Shown: piece by piece, positions 16,034-25,659 of the stretch
Layout of the letters: every line of letters starts with the position of its first letter
Position numbering within the stretch: the stretch's first letter is position 1
From: Natrialba taiwanensis DSM 12281
GTDB taxonomy: Archaea > Halobacteriota > Halobacteria > Halobacteriales > Natrialbaceae
NCBI RefSeq assembly: GCF_000337595.1
Contig: NZ_AOIL01000049.1
Location: 86,013-150,012 of the forward strand
DNA: 64,000 nucleotides
Direction: 5' to 3'
Notes under the pieces: model-generated
What the model saw: only the letters and a program-made list of their open reading frames with translations
Database searches by the model: none
Told to the model about the DNA's origin: nothing
Made by a program: the position numbers and the translations under genes

Positions 16034-17722
16034 CTACTCGAGAACGGACTGGACGGCCTCGCTCAACTCCGTCGGAGTTTCGGCGGTGGCCGATTCGCGC
16101 TCCCCGAGTTCGACGCGAGCGGTGCCGGCCGGGAGACTATCATAGCTATCGGCTGCGGCCGCACCGGGAACGACGACCTTTTCGTGGTCCGCGAGTCGGA
16201 GCGCGGCCCGATGCAGATCTGAGCCGACGTCGTCGGCAACGGCGATCACGAGCGGCCCCTCCAGCAGTCGGGAAACGGCCGTCGCGTACTGGGCAATCTG
16301 GACGCCGAATCGGTCGCTCGCCCCGGCGAACGCTTCGAGCGTCTCCCGAGCGAACTCGCGGTACTCGTTCTCGCCGGTGAGCACCGCGAGTTCGAGGAGC
16401 GCCTCGGCGAGGGCGACATTTGAGTCGAGCGGGCGGAGTTGGCGTTCGAGCAGCCCCGCGCCGGCCGCCGGCCCGTCGACGAACGAGTCGTCGTCGTGAA
16501 GGCGGTCGATCGTCGCGTCGGCGACTGCCCTCGCGGTCGAGAGGACGGCGGGATCGAGCGTGCTCGCGGCCGTCGTCAGCGCCGACAGGGTTCGCGCCTG
16601 ATTCGCGAGGAGCAGCGCGGCTGTGGTTCTATCGACGGTTTCGGGGTGCGCGTGGGCGACGATTCCCCGGTCCTCGTCCGTACCCTCGGCCGCACCGATC
16701 AGGTCCGTTCGGAGCGTTTCGAGCGCGCGCTCTGCGTATCTGCGGGCGCGCTCGTCGTCGGTGTAGGCGGCGTACGTGAGCAGCCCCTCGATCGCGAGCG
16801 CGTTCGGCCCCGCGAGGACAACCTCGTCGACCGGCGGCTCGTCGGCCGCCTCGCGGTCGGTCGGATCGAGTCCGTGCGCCTCGGTTTCGCCGGGCGCTTG
16901 GCTGTTCGCGAAGGCGTCGACGTCGTCGTTCCAGAGCGTCGTCGTCAGGAACTCGACCGTGCGCGCGGCCGGCGTGCGATACTCGTCTTTGCCCGTGTGT
17001 AGATAGGCGTTCGCGAACGCGCGAACGAGCGCGCCGTTCGAATCGAGGAGCTTCTCGTGCTGAAGGCCGGACCAATCCCGCTCTGTCGCAAAGCGATAAA
17101 AGCCCCCGTCGTACTCGTCGAACAGGTTCGCGCTCACCGCGTCGAACGAGCGCAGCGCCATCTCCCGGTCGCGCTTGAGGCTGAACTCGAGCGCGTCGGG
17201 GAGCGGAAATTTCGGGTTGTCGCCCCAGCCGCCGGCGGTCTCGTCGTAGGTTTCGGTGAGCTGACCGAGCATCGCCGACTCGATGTCGCCCGTGAGCGCG
17301 CCGGCGGGCGGGTTGTCCTCGCGGAGCGGCCGGGGGATGCGACCGGCACCGCTGCCCTTCGTGTCCCACATCGTCCGGACGCTGTCTAACACCTGACGCA
17401 TGCCGTCGGGACCGAGGTAGCCCGCGCCGGTCAGCACCGATCCGTCGGGCGCGAGAAAGACCGTCGAGGGGAAGCCGCCCATGTTGTACCGATCGCGCAC
17501 TCGCGGGCGTCGGTCGACATCGACGCGAACGGGGACGAAACTGTCGTTGACGTTCGCCGCGATTCGCGGCTCCGCGTAGGTCTCTGCGTCCATCTCGTGG
17601 CAGTGATCACACCACGTCGCAGTGAGCGAGAGCAAGACGGGTCGATCCGCCGTCGCTGCCTCGTCGAAGGCGTCCTGGCCCCACTCGCGCCACTCGACGC
17701 GCGTTTCGTCGTCGCTGCCCAT
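16034..17722 (-). CDS. Thioredoxin-domain DUF255 (YyaL/SSP411-like) protein
   Basis: 562 aa, start ATG 17722 (MGSDDETRVEWREWG) rather than the upstream ATGs. The N-terminal thioredoxin-like domain has LSLTATWCDHCHEMDAETY with a CxxC and GGFPSTVFLAPDG. The C-terminal 400 residues are an alpha/alpha barrel resembling N-acylglucosamine epimerase-type six-hairpin folds (ALEFSLKRDREMALRSFDAV; LLDSNGALVRAFANAYLHTG). It is shorter than many family members (over 650 aa). Function unproven for the family. Convergent with the TrmB gene's neighbourhood and divergent from fxsA. Confidence 0.85.
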   Translation of the reverse strand: MGSDDETRVEWREWGQDAFDEAATADRPVLLSLTATWCDHCHEMDAETYAEPRIAANVNDSFVPVRVDVDRRPRVRDRYNMGGFPSTVFLAPDGSVLTGAGYLGPDGMRQVLDSVRTMWDTKGSGAGRIPRPLREDNPPAGALTGDIESAMLGQLTETYDETAGGWGDNPKFPLPDALEFSLKRDREMALRSFDAVSANLFDEYDGGFYRFATERDWSGLQHEKLLDSNGALVRAFANAYLHTGKDEYRTPAARTVEFLTTTLWNDDVDAFANSQAPGETEAHGLDPTDREAADEPPVDEVVLAGPNALAIEGLLTYAAYTDDERARRYAERALETLRTDLIGAAEGTDEDRGIVAHAHPETVDRTTAALLLANQARTLSALTTAASTLDPAVLSTARAVADATIDRLHDDDSFVDGPAAGAGLLERQLRPLDSNVALAEALLELAVLTGENEYREFARETLEAFAGASDRFGVQIAQYATAVSRLLEGPLVIAVADDVGSDLHRAALRLADHEKVVVPGAAAADSYDSLPAGTARVELGERESATAETPTELSEAVQSVLE

Positions 17723-17818
17723 ACCGATTCCCATACCGATGGGTGGCCGGTGACAGGCGTAAGCCCTTCGTTGTCCCAAGACCCCTATCGAGTGCTGTTG
17801 TGAGAGTAAAGGGTTTTC

Positions 17819-18463
17819 ATGCTTCGCCGGCTATATCGAGGTATGCTCCGGTGGATCTTCGCACTGTTGCTCATCCCGTTTCTCGACGCCGTGCTCCTCG
17901 CCGTCGTCGTCAGCCAGACGAGCTACATCGGCTGGATCGGTATGGTCCTCCTCGTCGTCCTCACGGGCCTCGTGGGGATGCTCCTCGTTCGCGCCGAGGG
18001 CCGGCGAACGCTCCGAAAGATGCAACGCTCGCTGGCACGGGGTGAGCCCCCGACGAATCAACTGCTCGACGGTGGGCTCCTGATCGCCGCCGGCGCGTTC
18101 TTGCTCACGCCCGGGCTCGTCACGGACCTCATCGGATTCCTCATCGCGGTCCCGATCACCCGAATCCCGATCCGAGCGGCTCTCAAGCGATATGTGATCG
18201 TTCCCTACGCGGACAAGAAGACCGGCGGCCTTGCAAGCGGGTCCGTCTGGACGTTTGGCTTCCCGAACGGCGATCCGGAGAGCACAGCCGGCTCCGGCAC
18301 GGGCACGAACGCCGACACTGGCACGTACGATCTGGGTGCGGACGATTACACCGTCAACACCGGCACCGACAGCAAGGACTCCTACAGTATCGATATCGGC
18401 GGCAGCGACGACTCCACGGAGAACTCGGACGATGAGGATGATGACAGCCGCTATGCGCGGTAG
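17819..18463 (+). CDS. FxsA-family membrane protein
   Basis: 214 aa. Three to four hydrophobic segments: LRWIFALLLIPFLDAVLLAVVV (about 10-31), IGWIGMVLLVVLTGLVGMLLV (38-58) and GLLIAAGAFLLTPGLVTDLIGFLIAV (82-107); the LDGGLLIAAGAFLLTPGLVTD block is the FxsA signature. E. coli FxsA modulates phage T7 exclusion by F; the archaeal role is unknown. The C-terminal 90 residues are acidic and Gly/Thr/Asp-rich, presumably cytoplasmic. An alternative start (MLRWIF) lies 8 codons downstream. Confidence 0.85.
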   Translation: MLRRLYRGMLRWIFALLLIPFLDAVLLAVVVSQTSYIGWIGMVLLVVLTGLVGMLLVRAEGRRTLRKMQRSLARGEPPTNQLLDGGLLIAAGAFLLTPGLVTDLIGFLIAVPITRIPIRAALKRYVIVPYADKKTGGLASGSVWTFGFPNGDPESTAGSGTGTNADTGTYDLGADDYTVNTGTDSKDSYSIDIGGSDDSTENSDDEDDDSRYAR

Positions 18464-18493
18464 CCCATCCCACAGGGCGAACGGAAAGAAACG

Positions 18494-18500
18494 CTTAAAC
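18494..18500 (+). promoter_or_regulatory. TATA box for tRNA-Ile
   Basis: CTTAAAC lies 31 bp before the first base of the mature tRNA, the normal archaeal spacing, with an A-rich BRE-like GAAAGAAA just upstream. Confidence 0.6.
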
Positions 18501-18531
18501 ATCCCACCGAGCAACTAACGAGTGCAGTCGC

Positions 18532-18605
18532 GGGCCAATAGCTCAATTAGGTTGAGCGCCACTCTGATAAGGTGGAGGCTCTCGGTTCAAATCCGAGTTG
18601 GCCCA
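18532..18605 (+). tRNA. tRNA-Ile (anticodon GAT)
   Basis: Acceptor GGGCCAA (18532-18538) pairs with TTGGCCC (18598-18604); discriminator A. Anticodon loop CTGATAA gives GAT for AUC. T arm CGGTTCAAATCCG. No intron, no encoded CCA. Confidence 0.97.
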
Positions 18606-19251
18606 TCCTTTTGCGGCACGTTACTCCACAAGCTACTGCGATAGAACCTTTCTTGGCCGAGTCGTCCCGTGAGCGGAAGCATTCACCGGAGTTCGAATCG
18701 CCGGAAATCGGCCGTGGCAACCCAGGCCACTAACCGAACAGCAACAGCTGACACATCTTCCCTGTCCCCTTTTGCCCACTGAGTGATTGCATCGTCTCGG
18801 TTCCATCCGAGTTCAGCTCCCCGTCTGAGACTGCGCTGCTTCGGTGAGTGTGAACTCGCATGGAACAGCTCGATTGGATTACTGCCTGTGGGGCTATCAA
18901 TCGCTGGGCAGTTATGAATGAATATAGAGGGATAGTTAGCCACACCATTCGCCTTTTAACTCCAACTTACTTATAATTCTCAGCGGTATACTATCGACCA
19001 TGCCGAGTATATCGGTAGAGAACGGCTATAATACGTCTTTACTACCGGGAGTAAAATAGGCCCAGTCTTCTTTGACAGAAATATCTCAGTAGGATCTATA
19101 CCCTGTTTTGTCGGAATATCGGTCAAATTGTGTCCGATACTGTTGAACCAAATATGTCTGGATTCAATATATTATGAATATATTATGTAGTGGCTATCGA
19201 ACCTCTTCTTTTTACGGCCACTAGTACTCTACAGCGGGTCCGCGAGACACT
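18606..19251. other. AT-rich gap after tRNA-Ile
   Basis: 646 bp with clearly lower GC than the surroundings, especially 18930-19220. No convincing gene. Just after the tRNA one plus-strand frame could encode a short acidic-basic C-terminal tail (ending PEFESPEIGRGNPGH, stop near 18733), perhaps a relic. A perfect tandem 11-mer AATATATTATG occurs at 19166-19176 and 19177-19187. The setting (downstream of a tRNA, AT-rich, gene-poor) is like the scar of an integrated element. Confidence 0.4.
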
Positions 19252-22035
19252 TCAGGAAAGATTACCGATCACTATCCCTTCCGCTCTGAGGACGACGCCG
19301 ACATCACCGTTGTCGCGGTCGAAAACCTCCTCGTGAGACGTGATGTCGTCGACGCCAGCCCCGACCTTGAACTGATCCGTATCAGGAAGCGAGCCAAGAA
19401 CGCGCCGCTCCTCTGGCTGTAACTCGAAATCCTCGAGAAACACGGTATTGGTTGCCGTCTGACAGCGAACGCGGACTGTCGCCGCGCGCGGAAGATCGTT
19501 CCGGACGATCAGTGTCCCGGCGCTGAGTCCGATCGCTCGCTTGGCGGTCGCGATCAGCAGCGCCAGATCGGTCGTCCGAACTCGCGTCGCGAGCGAGTTC
19601 ACCTCCGTCTGCAGAATGCCCGGAACGGCTGCCGGCTCCGGTGGAAAGTTTTCCGGATCGTGGCGGTAGAGGAGAAAGAGGGCCGCCAGTGCGAACACCA
19701 CGAGGAGTCCGAGGAGGCTCAAACCCAGGAAGTGCCACGGAATCCCACCGCCGGAAGTCGCCGTGCTCGGCGAACCGTCCGATCCCGAATCAGTATCCCC
19801 ATCAACTGACTGATTCTCCCCCGTTCCGTCGGTATCCGGGTCGCTACCGCTGACTTCGACGCCGACGCCGACGAGCGTTTCTGCGCGGTCGTCGTCGGTT
19901 TCGACCGCAAAGTCGTGTGCGCCGATCTCTTCGGGCGCATCGATCGTCGCCGAGACGGTCTCAGACTCCCACGGCTCGAGCGTCACGCGGTCGACGTGGA
20001 CGAGTTCACCGTCGAGGCTGAACTCGACGTACTGGTCGCCCGGTTCGGTGCCGGTGTTGTTGATATCGGCGGCAAGCGTCAGTTCTCGACTCGACTCGTT
20101 CCTGTAGTCGCCGGTCAGATTTCGCGGCTCGTATCGCGAGGTTTTGGCCCGGACCATCGCGTTCTGCGTCGCTTCGTCGTCGTCGCTGAGAATCGCAACT
20201 TCAGTCAGGGGTACGTCCGACGAACGAGTTCGATAGGAGAAGCGTTCGGTCGTTCGTTCGCCAACCTCGAGCGAGACGTTCTTCTGGCCGCGGATATGTC
20301 TGGTCGTCTGATCTGGATCGCCAGCTCCGCTATCGATACGCAGTCGAATTTCTTGCTTTCCAGTGATGTCGCCGGTATTTTCGATGCCGACCGTGGCAAC
20401 GAGTGGTTGGGTTTCGTTGACGGGACCGTTGACATCGATGATTTCGACATTGAAACCGCTCCCGTTAATCCGTGGCCGGGCCGTATCGCCCGTCCCGGGG
20501 GTCTTCAGTTCGGCATCGACCCGCGGCGCATCCCCCTGCTCCGTTTCGTAGGTAAACGTTTCCGTGACGGTCTCGTCACCGTTCAGTTCGACGGTTCGAT
20601 TGTCGACCAGTTCGCCGTCGATGTAGAACTCGATCGGGTATTCCTTCGGTTCGTTCGGGATGCGATCGGCGCGGTCGTACTCGATTTCGGCCTCGAGTTC
20701 GAGCGTCTCGCCCTCGTCCGGCCGGTTCCGATCGGCAAACTGCGCCCGGACGTTTTCTTCGTGTGTCGCCTGTCCGATGACCTCCGCGACGGCCCTGGCC
20801 GTGTCGTCGGGTTCGCCGTCAAGTCCGCTCCTGACAACTGCCTCGACCGACGGCGAATCCGCCTCGGTCGTCTCGTATGTGAACGTCTCGACCGCCTGTC
20901 CACCCGGCTCCATCGATACCGGTTTCGTCGTGACGTGTGTGCCATCGATCCTGAACTCGATTAGGAACTCTTGTTCTCCCTGTGGATAATTTCCGTGACG
21001 GTTGATCTCGGCGGTGACCTCGAGTTCGTCACCGGCGGCGGTGTTTCGCGTCCAGTCGGCAATAGTAACGGTGGCCTTCGATTCGTGGATCGTCACATCG
21101 GTGTCGTCCTCGTTACCGTCGTAATCCACTTCCACGAGAGCGCGTGTCGCCTCGTGATCATCGCGTTCGGTTTCGTATTCGAAGGTGTGAGTGGTCGACT
21201 CGCCGCCATCTAACTCGATGGACTCGTTAAGTGTTGCAAACGTTTCGTCACCGTCCGTAAGCGTGAAGTCGACGTCCCTTGTTGCGGTTCCGTACTCCGT
21301 ATTGGTGATCTCGACTGTCACCTCGAGGGTTTCGCCTTCGCCGGGGCTGTTCGTGTCGACGATTTCCGGGACGAAATTCGTCTCGTCGTAGTTGGTGTAC
21401 TCTACTACCTTACCGTCGTCCGTTTCGACCGTTGTTTCCCCTTCGACCGTCTGGACGATCCCGCCATCGGTCACCTCGAGCGTATCGTTTAGCACCTCCC
21501 CGTCGGTGACCACCAGATCGGGATCGTTTTCGGCGACTCGAACCGTATTGTTCCCGACGACGATTTCGTCCCCGGTTTCGGTTTCGACAGCGCCATCGAC
21601 GACGACGAGTTCTTCGCCGCCTGCAGTGACGACCGGATCGGACGGCATCGACTCCGCAGCGCTCCCGGTCACGACGTGGTCGTCGGCAAATCGCACAACG
21701 ACCGTATCATCGTACTCACCGGTGTCGGAAGTGGACGTACTGAGACTCGCGGACGCAGACGGGGCGAGTGAATCGGTGGTGGGATCGGCGACTGCACTGG
21801 CGGTTATCCCACCGGTGAGCAAACCCGCGGTCCCGAGCGACAGAACCACGAGTACCACGACGAACAAGCGACTCCCGCGCCAAATAGACCGGTGGCGATT
21901 TTCGGCGGTCGGGTTCGTCGTAGAAACGGTCGTCGGAGCAGCCGATCGGCTACTTGCTCGAATCGATCGTTCCGTCCGACTCCCCGCTATCGTTTCCGCC
22001 GACTCTCCACCGGTAACCCTTTCCTTCTGTGACAT
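19252..22035 (-). CDS. Large CARDB-type membrane-anchored surface protein
   Basis: 927 aa, very acidic. Residues 1-52 are a Ser/Thr/Arg-rich cytoplasmic tail, followed by a membrane segment (LFVVVLVVLSLGTAGLLTGG, about 57-76) and an exported region. From about 220 to 730 at least four immunoglobulin-like repeats recur, each about 105 residues with the signature GETLEVTVEI, FTYETE or FEYETE and a V-E-V pattern, as in CARDB domains. A second membrane segment (LGLSLLGLLVVFALAALFLL, about 775-795) is followed by a soluble C-terminal domain of about 130 residues ending GVVLRAEGIVIGNLS. Likely a cell-surface or adhesion protein with a cytoplasmic tail; role unknown. Confidence 0.7.
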   Translation of the reverse strand: MSQKERVTGGESAETIAGSRTERSIRASSRSAAPTTVSTTNPTAENRHRSIWRGSRLFVVVLVVLSLGTAGLLTGGITASAVADPTTDSLAPSASASLSTSTSDTGEYDDTVVVRFADDHVVTGSAAESMPSDPVVTAGGEELVVVDGAVETETGDEIVVGNNTVRVAENDPDLVVTDGEVLNDTLEVTDGGIVQTVEGETTVETDDGKVVEYTNYDETNFVPEIVDTNSPGEGETLEVTVEITNTEYGTATRDVDFTLTDGDETFATLNESIELDGGESTTHTFEYETERDDHEATRALVEVDYDGNEDDTDVTIHESKATVTIADWTRNTAAGDELEVTAEINRHGNYPQGEQEFLIEFRIDGTHVTTKPVSMEPGGQAVETFTYETTEADSPSVEAVVRSGLDGEPDDTARAVAEVIGQATHEENVRAQFADRNRPDEGETLELEAEIEYDRADRIPNEPKEYPIEFYIDGELVDNRTVELNGDETVTETFTYETEQGDAPRVDAELKTPGTGDTARPRINGSGFNVEIIDVNGPVNETQPLVATVGIENTGDITGKQEIRLRIDSGAGDPDQTTRHIRGQKNVSLEVGERTTERFSYRTRSSDVPLTEVAILSDDDEATQNAMVRAKTSRYEPRNLTGDYRNESSRELTLAADINNTGTEPGDQYVEFSLDGELVHVDRVTLEPWESETVSATIDAPEEIGAHDFAVETDDDRAETLVGVGVEVSGSDPDTDGTGENQSVDGDTDSGSDGSPSTATSGGGIPWHFLGLSLLGLLVVFALAALFLLYRHDPENFPPEPAAVPGILQTEVNSLATRVRTTDLALLIATAKRAIGLSAGTLIVRNDLPRAATVRVRCQTATNTVFLEDFELQPEERRVLGSLPDTDQFKVGAGVDDITSHEEVFDRDNGDVGVVLRAEGIVIGNLS

Positions 22036-22220
22036 AGTTTTCCAGTCTTCGTCGTCCCCGATCCAGGTCGAGACTCTCGTTGCCGACCAGTAGGAAATCC
22101 ACTCATATCATATTGCCGGCCCATTCGGGGTGTGGCGGAGAGCCGACCGTCGGTTCACCCCCGGCCGTCACCCGAACGGCCGACGAATTTTTCACCCGTT
22201 GGTGTGACGAGTTCGTAACG

Positions 22221-23024
22221 ATGCCACGATATTCTGGGGGGACAGCTGCCTGCAGCGACGGAGGCGACCGGGACTGTCTGGAGGGTGAATCGACGACGCG
22301 GTCGGATGATGGGTGCGGGAACAATCGAATCGGACGAACTCGTCGAGCAGCCTTGGCTGCGTTCGGAACCGCTTCAGTCGGGCTGACGGCGGGCTGTCTG
22401 GGGACCATCAAACAGTTCGGCAGCAGTCGCGTTCCCGTCGATCCGACCGACCCTGGCGACGATCCGGAGGCGACACCGGGCGAGTTCTACTTTTTGCTCG
22501 AGGAGAACGATATTACCGTTGCCGACCTCTATCACGATACGGACGACAACGATCTGATTCTGTTCTATGAGTCCGATGCGACGAGTGAAACCGAGTCCGA
22601 CGACGAAATCGCGATGATCTATCGCGTGTTCAGCGAGGGGCTGATCGACCGCGGGTCCGACGTAAACCATCTCTATACGGAAGTGACCGATCCCTTCGAT
22701 GGACAAGTCGAGGGCTGGGCCGTCAACGCCCAGTGGGCCGAGGAACACTTAGCGGGAGAGGCCTCGGATGTCGAACTCTGGAACGCAATCGCGCGGACGA
22801 AGCAGTACGGAGACGACGCCGAGACTGAGTCCGGGACCGGAGCGAACGAATCCGAGATGGTGGCTGACGATGGGACGGCCGCTGATGGCGATGCCGGCGA
22901 TGGCACTGCAGACGGTGAAAACAGCACCGACGACACTGATACTGACACCAGCGAGACAGGCCTGAACGAATCAGACAGTACGGCGGATTCCAGCACTGGC
23001 ACTGGCAACGAGAGTGATGAGTGA
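22221..23024 (+). CDS. Tat-exported lipoprotein, unknown function
   Basis: 267 aa. Start ATG 22221 (MPRYSGGTAACSD). A twin-arginine signal RTRRAALAAFGTASVGLTAGC (about 40-60) ends in lipobox LTAGC, so the protein should be lipid-anchored outside the cell after Tat export. The folded part (about 85-190) contains YFLLEENDITVADLYHD and IYRVFSEGLIDRG, a pattern I associate with small haloarchaeal lipoprotein domains of unknown function. The C-terminal 75 residues are an Asp/Thr/Ser/Gly-rich disordered tail. Divergent from the CARDB protein gene. Confidence 0.72.
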   Translation: MPRYSGGTAACSDGGDRDCLEGESTTRSDDGCGNNRIGRTRRAALAAFGTASVGLTAGCLGTIKQFGSSRVPVDPTDPGDDPEATPGEFYFLLEENDITVADLYHDTDDNDLILFYESDATSETESDDEIAMIYRVFSEGLIDRGSDVNHLYTEVTDPFDGQVEGWAVNAQWAEEHLAGEASDVELWNAIARTKQYGDDAETESGTGANESEMVADDGTAADGDAGDGTADGENSTDDTDTDTSETGLNESDSTADSSTGTGNESDE

Positions 23025-23119
23025 CATGCTCGAGGATCAATGCCACCGGGGCGGCTACTGTCACACAGGGACGACCTTGCGCTTCCGTCGTCCCGACGCA
23101 GGCAGGTGATCTCGCAGCC

Positions 23120-24400
23120 ATGACGTTATTCGAACTCGAACGCAACGCGGACTTCGAACAACTCATCCGACATCTCGAGGCGAGTTCAAATCCGGACATT
23201 CGTCGGCGGGCCGCCGAGATTCTCGGCAGTCTCGAGGCGAGCGCCGACGAAGATCCAGTCCAGGGGAACCCGCGCTCACCGCGCGACGAGGTGATCGACG
23301 CGCTCGTCACGGCATCACAGGACGACGAAAGCGACGAAGTACGGGCCGCAGCCATCGACGCGCTGGACCAGTACGGCCAGGACGCTCTCGAAGAGTTCAT
23401 CGGCGATCTCTCGGGACAGGATCTCGAGGACCTGGCCGAGTGGAAGAAAGCGAAGGTTCTGGCTCGCGGGCTGACCGCCGATCAGCCGGAACTCCGGATG
23501 GCCGCCGCGACCGGCCTCGGTCGCATCGGCGAGGACAACGTCGTCAGCGCGCTGGTCGACCGGCTCACCGATCCCGACTCTCGCGTGCGAACGCGCGTCG
23601 CCCGCGCCCTCGGACGCATCGAATCCCCGGAGAGCGTCCCCGCCCTTTCCGAGCGATTCCACGAGGATCAGTACTCCGTCCGCATCGAAATCGCGTACGC
23701 GCTGGCCGACATCGGCACCGACAACGCGCTCCGCGAACTCGTCGACGTGGCCGACGCCGAGGACGAAGTGCTCCGGCGCATCGCCGTCGACGCCCTCGGG
23801 CGACTCGGCAGCGTCGAGGCGGTCGAAGTCCTCGCGAACGCCCTGAGCGACGACGCGGACACCGTCCGCCGAACTGCGATGTTCTCGCTCGTCCAACTCC
23901 TCTCGGAGGCACCCGCCAACGCGAGCCACCAGATCCGCGAGAAGATCGTCGGTGAACTCGAGGCTGCGGACGAGGACGAGGTCGTCGAGCCGCTGATCGA
24001 GATTCTGGATCGAAGTACGGAGACCGCCCAGCGGCGCAACGCGGCCTGGCTGCTCGGGCGCGTCGCGAACGATTCCTCGACGGCGGCCGCACAGGACGCC
24101 CTGGTCGAAACCATGGGCGACGACGACGAAATGACCTCGAAGTTCGCCGCCACGAGCCTGTCGCTGCTCGACAGCGACGGGCTGGAACAGCGACTGCTCG
24201 AACTCGTCGAGAACGACCTGCGCGACGAGGAGCTGCGGGTCAAGGCGCTGTTCGTCCTGGGGAAGATCGGCGGCGACACCTCTCGGAACCGCCTCTCTAG
24301 TTTCGTCGAGCGAACCGATAGTGACCGACTGCGAAAGCGCGGGTTCTCTGCGCTGTCGAAACTCGGCGGCGTCGGGTCAGTCACTGGTGACCCAGCATGA
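23120..24400 (+). CDS. HEAT-repeat chemotaxis-archaellum linker protein
   Basis: 426 aa, start ATG 23120 (MTLFELERNADFEQLI); the frame extends upstream but that extension is not haloarchaeal-like. At least ten HEAT/PBS-lyase repeats of about 31 residues (RRRAAEILGSL, RAAAIDALDQYG, RMAAATGLGRIGED, RTRVARALGRIESPE, RRIAVDALGRLGSVEA). It corresponds by content and position to the HEAT protein next to CheF in Halobacterium (OE2401F), shown there to connect Che proteins with the archaellum. Its stop overlaps the cheF1 start as ATGA, so the two are translationally coupled. HEAT assignment is visible; the linker role is by homology. Confidence 0.85.
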   Translation: MTLFELERNADFEQLIRHLEASSNPDIRRRAAEILGSLEASADEDPVQGNPRSPRDEVIDALVTASQDDESDEVRAAAIDALDQYGQDALEEFIGDLSGQDLEDLAEWKKAKVLARGLTADQPELRMAAATGLGRIGEDNVVSALVDRLTDPDSRVRTRVARALGRIESPESVPALSERFHEDQYSVRIEIAYALADIGTDNALRELVDVADAEDEVLRRIAVDALGRLGSVEAVEVLANALSDDADTVRRTAMFSLVQLLSEAPANASHQIREKIVGELEAADEDEVVEPLIEILDRSTETAQRRNAAWLLGRVANDSSTAAAQDALVETMGDDDEMTSKFAATSLSLLDSDGLEQRLLELVENDLRDEELRVKALFVLGKIGGDTSRNRLSSFVERTDSDRLRKRGFSALSKLGGVGSVTGDPA

Positions 24401-25260
24401 GTAAGGGCGAACAGAAACTCGCAGACGTCACCGGCAAGTTCACGCAGGTCGTCCGCGAGGGACGCAAACTCTCGGACACGAACTGGTCGAACGGCCGGCT
24501 CGTCCTCTCGAACAAGCGACTGGTGATCGTCAGCAACAGCGGTAAAGAGACGATTCCACTCTCGAAGATCCAATCGATTCGCGGCCGGTACGATGTCAAC
24601 CAGACCGTTGCGAAGGTCTCGGACTACATCAGCATCAACTACGGACCCAACGTCTATCTCATCTCGATGGACGCGGTCAACGAGTTCGAACTGCAGATCC
24701 AGAAGGCGATTCTGGACGGCGAGATCGTGCTCGTGAAGCATCCGGCGGTGAAAGGCGGCGTGGTCCAGGATTCCTCGTGGCGAAAGGCCCGCGTGAAGAT
24801 CAACGAAGGTGTCGCGAACTTCGCGATCGAAAGCGGCGAGTTCGTCCAGATCGAGGTCGACGACGTCGGGACGGTCGAGGGCGACGAACGCACGGTTCGA
24901 TCCCAGGAACGGCCGGTGATCGAGGCCGAGCACACGGAGGACGGCTCGAGCGTGCAGACGTACCTCTCGGGCTCCAGCCAGAACTGCGCGATGTTGAAAT
25001 CCGTCCTGGACCGCGGCGCGGAGAAAAACGCCTCACAGATCGATCTCTCCGGCAAGGAAGAGGAGGTGTTGATGGCGATTTACTCGGGCGTTTCACCGTT
25101 CGAGGTCCCGGAGTTTCTGGACATCGATACGGACGAGGTCGAGGAAATCTACGAGCGCCTGATCGAACTGCAGGTGTTAGAGGAGGTCCGCGTGCGACGC
25201 GAGGTCGCCTTGAAGCCGCGCGGACGAAATATCGCGAGCGAAGCGATGAACAACAAGTGA
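24397..25260 (+). CDS. cheF1: Chemotaxis protein CheF (first copy)
   Basis: 287 aa. CheF is the archaeal adaptor that carries the CheY signal to the archaellar motor. Visible: an N-terminal domain with NGRLVLSNKRLVIVSNSGKETIPLSKI (about 32-58), a middle beta-rich domain, and a C-terminal winged-helix-like part (GKEEEVLMAIYSGVSPFEVPEFLDIDTDEVEEIY, about 218-251). The second copy at 38000 has the same order and matching phrases (RRLVLATNDDKTTIPLS). Translationally coupled to the HEAT gene and followed by a 200-bp spacer. Confidence 0.88.
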   Translation: MSKGEQKLADVTGKFTQVVREGRKLSDTNWSNGRLVLSNKRLVIVSNSGKETIPLSKIQSIRGRYDVNQTVAKVSDYISINYGPNVYLISMDAVNEFELQIQKAILDGEIVLVKHPAVKGGVVQDSSWRKARVKINEGVANFAIESGEFVQIEVDDVGTVEGDERTVRSQERPVIEAEHTEDGSSVQTYLSGSSQNCAMLKSVLDRGAEKNASQIDLSGKEEEVLMAIYSGVSPFEVPEFLDIDTDEVEEIYERLIELQVLEEVRVRREVALKPRGRNIASEAMNNK

Positions 25261-25464
25261 CGGCGCACGCCACGTGACGACTCGACAACGGCTGCTCGTT
25301 CCCTCTTGCTGACACCGATTCAACTCTACTCTACTCAACTCAACGAGAGCACTCGCACACGCGTATTCGATTATTCGATCATTCGATCACGAACCAGAAC
25401 TCGTCCTCACAATCAACTTACGACCAACTTACGATTAACCCACGCTACCGCGCATACACGCCGA

Positions 25465-25659
25465 TCAATCGCTCTTGAGATAACTCACGTCTCGCTCTAA
25501 CTCGTACCCCCGCGGCACACCAACGTTTTCCAGGCAATCGTCACAGAGCGGCTTTGCATACGTCCGATTGTTCGACTTGCCGAGAATATTCGCATCGTCG
25601 AGTAAGACGAGTTCATCACAGCGGCTACACTCGATCTTATCGCCATCCACGATATTCAT
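25465..25659 (-). CDS. Small zinc-ribbon-like protein in the motility island
   Basis: 64 aa from ATG 25659 (MNIVDGDKIECSRCDELVLL). Two Cys pairs, C-x2-C at 11/14 and C-x2-C at 39/42 (PLCDDCLENVG), suggest one zinc site. The tail PRGYELERDVSYLKSD is charged. It sits alone on the minus strand between cheF1 and the archaellin genes and looks like a genuine conserved small protein rather than a shadow, because both adjacent genes end or begin outside it. Possible roles include regulation of archaellin expression; nothing in the sequence proves that. Confidence 0.65.
   Translation of the reverse strand: MNIVDGDKIECSRCDELVLLDDANILGKSNNRTYAKPLCDDCLENVGVPRGYELERDVSYLKSD

Noticed and set aside
18683..18943. 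86-aa minus-strand ORF in the AT-rich gap
   Set aside because: No recognisable motif and composition unlike the genome; probably random.
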